DNA of 20,523 nt from a virus. The stretch is from positions 1-20,523 of IMG/VR virus record IMGVR_UViG_3300009154_000350; one strand, 5' to 3'. A model generated the notes under the pieces. The model was not told the DNA's origin. It searched no databases and worked only from the letters and a program-made list of their open reading frames with translations. The position numbers and the translations under genes were made by a program. Shown in pieces: positions 14,890 through 20,523 of this stretch. How positions within the stretch are numbered: position 1 is the stretch's first letter; each line of letters begins with the position of its first letter.

Positions 14890-15771
14890 TTATGATTTTT
14901 TGCTACGAGGAAAAACTTCATCCAAATCAGTATAACGAGCGTTAACTGTTTTTTCACCTCGTAATTTTGCAGCCATTATTGAATGATGTCCATCTGCAAT
15001 AAAATCTTTGCCCTTATATCTAACAATATGAATGTTGTCAGGATTTAGATTTGCAAGTTTTTCTGCGGTCATGTCATTATCGGTATGTCTAGTAATTGGT
15101 TGTGTTGGTATTAAAGTGGAAATATCAAAAGATCTAAATGATTGTAGTGATCCTAGTTTCTTTTTTGCTGCTGACCTAATATCAGGATCCCGACTGTTAA
15201 TTCCCAAAGAGTTTACAAAGTCATAAAATCTATTTTCAAGTGCATATGCGGTGTTTGCGTTATATGGACGAAGAGGAATATGTTGTCCTTTTACGGCATC
15301 ATCCCAGAATTCTCCATATTTTGTTTTTTTGCCATATCGCCTAGCAACTCGTTGTTGTAATGCAAGTGGGTCAACTTTGCGTTCTTCATCGATTACGGGA
15401 TCATTATTCATTGCTAGGAACAATGATCCGCCCTCTTCTTTCCATAGACTTACATGATCTTCAAAAGATCCATGTGGTATTCTTGGATGTCTAAAACCGT
15501 TATTAAAAAACACTTTTAGTGATGCAAGTGAACTAATTTGTGCACCTAAATCATTATATTTTTTCATAGCCTGTTTTACAAGCCAGTCACCTATTCCTTT
15601 ATTTCGGAGTTCTTCTGGAACTACAAAATCAATCACACTTTGCGATCTAGGAGAAAGAGTTGTTTTTTTCATTATATCAATATAGCCACCGTCAGGATGC
15701 TGGATAACTTCTCCGTTATCCCCCATCATTGACTGGCGCTCATTAATTAATGAAAACTCACGAAACCTCAT
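14890..15771 (-). CDS. GNAT acetyltransferase-like / ParB-like fusion protein
   Basis: I start the gene at ATG 15771, which overlaps the stop of the 760-residue gene as TAATG (293 residues); a GTG at 15792 would add seven residues. Residues ~47-72 form a GNAT motif A with the acetyl-CoA loop RNKGIG, and ~88-96 (FFNNGFRHP) look like the GNAT C-terminal strand. The middle ~130 residues are unassigned and helical. The end resembles a ParB/sulfiredoxin-fold domain: IPTQPIT..., then HIVRYKGKDFIADGHHSIMAAKLRGEK around residues 248-276, with DGHHS in place of the usual DGHHR. Related ParB-like modules occur in phage head and nuclease proteins. No function follows directly; acetylation or nucleotide-dependent modification are possibilities. 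It lies between a likely virion gene and gp32. Confidence 0.65.
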   Translation of the reverse strand: MRFREFSLINERQSMMGDNGEVIQHPDGGYIDIMKKTTLSPRSQSVIDFVVPEELRNKGIGDWLVKQAMKKYNDLGAQISSLASLKVFFNNGFRHPRIPHGSFEDHVSLWKEEGGSLFLAMNNDPVIDEERKVDPLALQQRVARRYGKKTKYGEFWDDAVKGQHIPLRPYNANTAYALENRFYDFVNSLGINSRDPDIRSAAKKKLGSLQSFRSFDISTLIPTQPITRHTDNDMTAEKLANLNPDNIHIVRYKGKDFIADGHHSIMAAKLRGEKTVNARYTDLDEVFPRSKKS

Positions 15772-18053
15772 TAGCGTTTGATATTTTTCCACATGGCTGC
15801 CGCTGCAATTTTTTTGCCTTTTTCTCCGCCGCCTGCTGCCTTTGCTACTTTATCAAAACTCTTGCCTTTCTTGCCAATATCGCCTCCGGACTTTGCTTTT
15901 TTAACAATATTAGACTTCTTTGCTTTGCTAAGTCCTTCACTTGGCTTCTTAGCTTCGACAACTGGAAGACCTGCCAATCTACGCATTTCTGCGACATGAT
16001 GAGATTCTTCATGCTGTTGATTGAGATGACTGATTAATTTTGCTGCCAATTCTGCTTCTTGATCACCGCCGTTGCCATTATCGTCACTGAACTGGCGCTT
16101 GACGTGTGTTACAACGCCATGCTCACCTTTTGTCCATGTTCCATTATCACGATCATAGAATCCCATGACAAGTTCGGCAACTTTATTGATTTTTGTTTTA
16201 TTATCTGAACCAGGTTCAATTAGCCTATGTTCGTCATCGTGTTCAATGCTATCATTTTCACCAACAGGCTCTTCTGGTGTAGGCGTTACTTGGGCTGGCT
16301 CACTAGTTTCCCAATCAATTTTATCAGCATCATTGCCCATATATGTCTTGATAATTTCACGAGCATCCTCATCTGCGCCGTTAGGCATGTTTGCAATAGC
16401 TTCAATCGCATCGAGTAATGATTGGTCAGTTATTCCTATACCTTTTAGTGCTTGGACAGCTTCTCCATTGACTCCCAGTGGTAATGGATTTTTTACTAGT
16501 TCCTGTAGGTCATTAAGTTGGTCCTGGGAAAATCCTTCGCCTACTATTGAACTTGCCCACGATTCAAATGATGCTATTTCTTGGGTTTGATTCTTGGACT
16601 TATCTGCTGCAATGATTCTTTCGATTTCAGCATCCAACTGTCCTGGTTTTCTTCCAATTGAATATGGACTAACATTTGCAGATGATACTAATTTGAATTG
16701 GTCACTCTTACCGGGAATTTCCTTTAGTACTATAAAATTAGCTTTATAAAACCCTTCATCGTCGTCATACCCATCATCTGCCAGATGGTATCCATCTCCA
16801 AGGTCTGATACTATTTCTGTGTTATATCTAGTATATACATATCCATCCTGTGATTCATGTACATAATCTGACAATTCAATTTCATCTGCTTCCTTCATGA
16901 TGGAATGAAGTAGGGGAAATAATTCTAACAATGACTCGTCGAATTTGTTTACTGTAAACGCATCTCGGTAAGTTTCTGTCGTGACTTCATCCAATTCGGT
17001 ACTAGTGCCTTCTTCGGTAGATGATTCCATCCAAGTTTCATAATATTTTTGTTTGCACATAGATTCCATGTGATTTCTTAAGCTCTTCAGCTTCTGATTT
17101 GCACGTTCTACGATAGAATTTGCACTATCGGTCAATGTTGAATTACGGACCTTTCGTCCAAAATTACTAAGTTGCATAATTTCTTCGCAAGTTTTCGTAA
17201 TTTTTTTACCCGCGTCATCGTGTGGATGTCCACCGTTTGCAACATGACGCTGCATTGCGCGAGCACCAGGCAAGTAGATAAATGGAAATTTAAATCTTTC
17301 TCCATCTTTGTTTTGAATGAACAGATTTTTAATCTTGCGACTTCTTGCACCGGGCTTAGAAGGATCAATTGCCTCACTGTGTCTGATAATCAAGTCGGTA
17401 TCTTCAATTGTTCTATGCGATGTTTTGGAACTTCCATACATAGATGATTCTGAAAAATTTGACTTACGATGAGCATCAACATCGTCCAATGACATATACA
17501 TATCAGTGTCTCTGTCATAATATTTGCCTTCTTGTGGATCATAATAAACGACTTTTCCTGATTCCAGTCTAAATGGGCCTTCTAGACCTTCGTGTGATAA
17601 ATCAGTATATCGTTCAGTATCTATATTAGGCAATACTTTATGTCCTTCTTTAACGCTTGTCATATTCTTTTCCTTGGATCCGTTTTGAGCAAGATATTGA
17701 AAATCTGTTTTATCTAGATTACCCTTGGCAATATCCCTGGTGTCAAATCTCAATAATCTTCTTTTAGCAAAAAATCTCATTTCTCTAAGAAAATCATACC
17801 AGTTTTTTCTAGTAATATTGTCTGATTTTTCAGTGATTCCCTGGCTATAGAATACTTTTAGATTGCCAATATCGTTTATAGATATACTGACTCTGCCTAA
17901 ATTTATTTCTTCAGCAACAAAATCAAAATCAAAAAATCTTGCATCCTGTGGCACAGATGTTACTGCGCTGTTTTCGTCTCCCATTTGTAAATTGGAAAAC
18001 CGACTTCTAATTTTTTCAAATAGGTCGTATGCGATCATTTCAATAGGTGTCAT
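15771..18053 (-). CDS. large (760 aa) phage protein, probably virion-associated
   Basis: I recognise no catalytic domain. The N-terminus (TPIEMIAYDLFEKIRSRF) is helical. A Tyr/Asp-rich segment (GKVVYYDPQEGKYYDRDTDMYMSLDD, ~165-190) looks like a surface-exposed repeat. Residues ~215-320 (DTDLIIRHSEAIDPSKPGARSRKIKNLFIQN; HPHDD) look globular. After ~545 the protein becomes acidic and low-complexity (EEPVGENDSIEHDDEH) and ends in a Lys/Gly/Ala-rich tail (KKAKSGGDIGKKGKSF; GKKIAAAAMWKN). That tail resembles the C-termini of several virion-associated phage proteins I recall. An exact late octamer lies five bases before the ATG, and terminase precedes it, so late expression with packaging or head genes is likely. 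The basic tail may contact packaged DNA; this is inference. Confidence 0.65.
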   Translation of the reverse strand: MTPIEMIAYDLFEKIRSRFSNLQMGDENSAVTSVPQDARFFDFDFVAEEINLGRVSISINDIGNLKVFYSQGITEKSDNITRKNWYDFLREMRFFAKRRLLRFDTRDIAKGNLDKTDFQYLAQNGSKEKNMTSVKEGHKVLPNIDTERYTDLSHEGLEGPFRLESGKVVYYDPQEGKYYDRDTDMYMSLDDVDAHRKSNFSESSMYGSSKTSHRTIEDTDLIIRHSEAIDPSKPGARSRKIKNLFIQNKDGERFKFPFIYLPGARAMQRHVANGGHPHDDAGKKITKTCEEIMQLSNFGRKVRNSTLTDSANSIVERANQKLKSLRNHMESMCKQKYYETWMESSTEEGTSTELDEVTTETYRDAFTVNKFDESLLELFPLLHSIMKEADEIELSDYVHESQDGYVYTRYNTEIVSDLGDGYHLADDGYDDDEGFYKANFIVLKEIPGKSDQFKLVSSANVSPYSIGRKPGQLDAEIERIIAADKSKNQTQEIASFESWASSIVGEGFSQDQLNDLQELVKNPLPLGVNGEAVQALKGIGITDQSLLDAIEAIANMPNGADEDAREIIKTYMGNDADKIDWETSEPAQVTPTPEEPVGENDSIEHDDEHRLIEPGSDNKTKINKVAELVMGFYDRDNGTWTKGEHGVVTHVKRQFSDDNGNGGDQEAELAAKLISHLNQQHEESHHVAEMRRLAGLPVVEAKKPSEGLSKAKKSNIVKKAKSGGDIGKKGKSFDKVAKAAGGGEKGKKIAAAAMWKNIKR

Positions 18054-18058
18054 AGAGG

Positions 18059-18066
18059 TATTTATA
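18059..18066 (-). promoter_or_regulatory. T4-type late promoter octamer before the 760-aa gene
   Basis: An exact TATAAATA on the - strand fills most of the 18-base gap between the terminase stop and the next ATG (18053). With T4 geometry transcription would start at the A of the ATG, predicting a leaderless mRNA. Confidence 0.6.
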
Positions 18067-18071
18067 CAAGA

Positions 18072-19550
<1,479 letters not shown>

Positions 19551-19558
<8 letters not shown>

Positions 19559-20171
19559 TTATTTGATTCGCATTGTATGTTCTTGAATATAAATCGACAA
19601 GTGAAATATCTTCTTCGACCAGTGTATTTTTATTGCGTATTCTTACAGTAGTGTCTCCATCTAAACAGTAGAGTAATGATAGTGACATACCTCGGCCAGT
19701 CGTTGGCGTAGTAGTTTGCGCTACAATTCTTGAACCGTTGTCGAACTCAATACTTTGTTTGTTGTAACTAGTAACGCCTGCTCTAATACTATCTGGACAT
19801 AGTTCATATGCATATCTAATCCTAGACATGATTTCCATAGCACCGGTGTGTTTATGCGCTGCTACTAGAATTGTACTATTGTCGATAAACATTGCATACC
19901 ATAGAAGATATCCAGCAGCAGTGGTGGTCTTGCCAGTCTGCCTTGGAAGCATGTTCACATTAAATCTATTATCGTGATAACTGTCTATTAATCTTTTTTG
20001 ATATTCAAATGCCGTATAGGACATTTTGCCTTTTGTTGGATGTTGAATATGAAAGTAGTTATCAAGAAAATAATGAGGATCTTCAAGGCATTTTGCAAAT
20101 TCTATTAAGTCTTGTTCGGTAAATACCTGTTTTTTGTGCGCTGTTTTAATTAATGAATTGTCTGCTGCCAT
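19551..20171 (-). CDS. 17: N-terminal part of terminase large subunit (gp17) fused to N-intein
   Basis: The product has 206 residues. Residues 1-168 are the N-terminal ATPase half of gp17: helical lead, YTAFEYQKRLIDSYHDNRF (52-70), Walker A LPRQTGKTT (75-83), TILVAAHKHTGA, and the adenine/coupling region QTTTPTTGRGMSLSLLY ending at Y168. Residues 169-206 are an intein N-fragment starting CLDGDTTVRIRN (block A, catalytic Cys169, conserved D-T) and ending LVDLYSRTYNANQIIT before a TGA. The protein alone cannot hydrolyse ATP normally because the Walker B acids are on the other ORF. The ATG at 20171 lacks a strong Shine-Dalgarno; a hairpin lies 17 bases upstream. The break is unlikely to be a sequencing error, because both fragments end or begin exactly at intein-type boundaries with an 84-base spacer. 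Confidence 0.93.
19554..19667 (-). other. split intein N-fragment (IntN, 38 residues)
   Basis: This segment runs from the catalytic Cys codon (TGT, 19665-19667) to the last codon before TGA. It contains only block A; block B is on the other half. Classic split inteins keep about 100 residues on the N side, so this is the short-N, atypical arrangement. Confidence 0.9.
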
Positions 20172-20187
20172 ATAAGTATCTGATAAA

Positions 20188-20215
20188 GAGAGTAGATCAC
20201 ATACAATCTACTCTC
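20188..20215 (-). terminator. strong hairpin upstream of the terminase N-part, likely terminator
   Basis: Perfect 10-bp arms GAGAGTAGAT (20188-20197) and ATCTACTCTC (20206-20215) enclose an 8-nt loop in the 56-base gap after the upstream gene. On the - strand the stem is followed by TTTAT, a weak T-tract; on the + strand by CTTTCCTTTTT. It probably ends part of the upstream transcript or separates expression of the two genes. An RNA-processing or mRNA-protecting role is also possible. Confidence 0.6.
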
Positions 20216-20227
20216 CTTTCCTTTTTA

Positions 20228-20523
20228 TTATTGTGCGTTTTTAAACGCCTCATATTCTTTTAGCAGCTGAGACGAAAGATTGTTAATTGATTCATGTGCC
20301 ATTTTGTAAGGATTATCGCCTATTCTCTGCGCAAATCCCTGCTGTTTTGGTTTAACTTGTTTATCACCATAGTCATGTGGTTCAATTTCTTGTTCAGGAC
20401 TATTATCCCAGCTTTCTTCTTCCATACCGCCTTCATTATTACTGCCAAAGTAACTTTTACGATTGGAGTAATTATTACCAACCATGTTGTCCATGTCTGC
20501 TCGTGACATTCCAGTGGCTGGAT
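20228..20523 (-). CDS. unassigned protein, C-terminal part (possibly small terminase gp16)
   Basis: The frame is open to the window edge: the residues before the ATG at 20509 (PATG) are in frame without a stop, so the gene probably begins outside. The visible part is hydrophilic, Asn/Asp/Gly-rich (GNNYSNRKSYFGSNNEGG), with Met at several positions. It ends in a helical segment (AHESINNLSSQLLKEYEAFKNAQ). In T4-like phages gp16, the small terminase subunit that recognises DNA for packaging, is usually encoded just before gp17, and that is the only reason to suggest it here. No diagnostic residue is visible; a structural protein is equally possible. Confidence 0.4.
   Translation of the reverse strand, partial: PATGMSRADMDNMVGNNYSNRKSYFGSNNEGGMEEESWDNSPEQEIEPHDYGDKQVKPKQQGFAQRIGDNPYKMAHESINNLSSQLLKEYEAFKNAQ

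Overview
The window looks like part of the genome of a T4-like (Straboviridae/Kyanoviridae-type) myovirus, most likely a marine phage. The evidence is a set of T4 core homologues: gp41 helicase, gp61 primase, UvsW, UvsY, UvsX, gp32 and the gp17 terminase large subunit. They are mixed with hypothetical proteins of the type I recall from cyanophages and SAR11/pelagic myophages, in AT-rich, tightly packed DNA. An HldD-like heptose epimerase and a YqgE/AlgH-family protein suggest a Gram-negative host. The host itself cannot be named from the sequence.

Layout. Bases 1-1418 (+ strand) carry the end of a tail-fibre-type protein with a C-terminal S74 self-cleaving chaperone domain, then a glycine-rich tail/adhesin protein. 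Bases 1438-2842 hold two host-like genes, an HldD-like epimerase (-) and a YqgE/AlgH homologue (+). From 2839 to the right edge nearly everything is on the - strand, so it is read from high to low coordinates. In that order it runs: end of an unassigned gene (possibly gp16), a hairpin, terminase large subunit in two pieces, a 760-residue protein, a GNAT/ParB-like fusion, gp32, UvsX, a small acidic protein, UvsY, a HARP-like protein, UvsW, a conserved hypothetical, a 51-residue zinc-ribbon protein, two more hypotheticals (one with a zinc finger), another hypothetical, a very small DNA polymerase III alpha-like protein, a virion-type protein with its own late promoter, the gp61 primase and the gp41 helicase. 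One small gene (6181-6567) runs on the + strand inside this block. No stretch longer than 300 bases lacks a gene.

How it works together. The - strand block combines DNA packaging with recombination-dependent replication (gp32, UvsX, UvsY, UvsW, gp41, gp61). Many neighbours share the TAATG stop/start overlap or other short overlaps, which suggests translational coupling. T4-type late-promoter octamers (TATAAATA) lie directly before the 760-residue gene and the virion-type gene.

Main discovery. The terminase large subunit is a fractured gene. The first ORF ends in a 38-residue N-intein, and the second begins with a 110-residue C-intein that leads into the rest of terminase. The break lies between intein blocks A and B, the rare 'atypical' split architecture, and the insertion point is immediately before the Walker B Asp-Glu pair. 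The 84-nt spacer between the ORFs keeps an untranslated open frame that looks like the tail of a lost Vsr-like homing endonuclease. The second most interesting item is the 190-residue family-C polymerase-like protein, which keeps the equivalents of all three catalytic aspartates.
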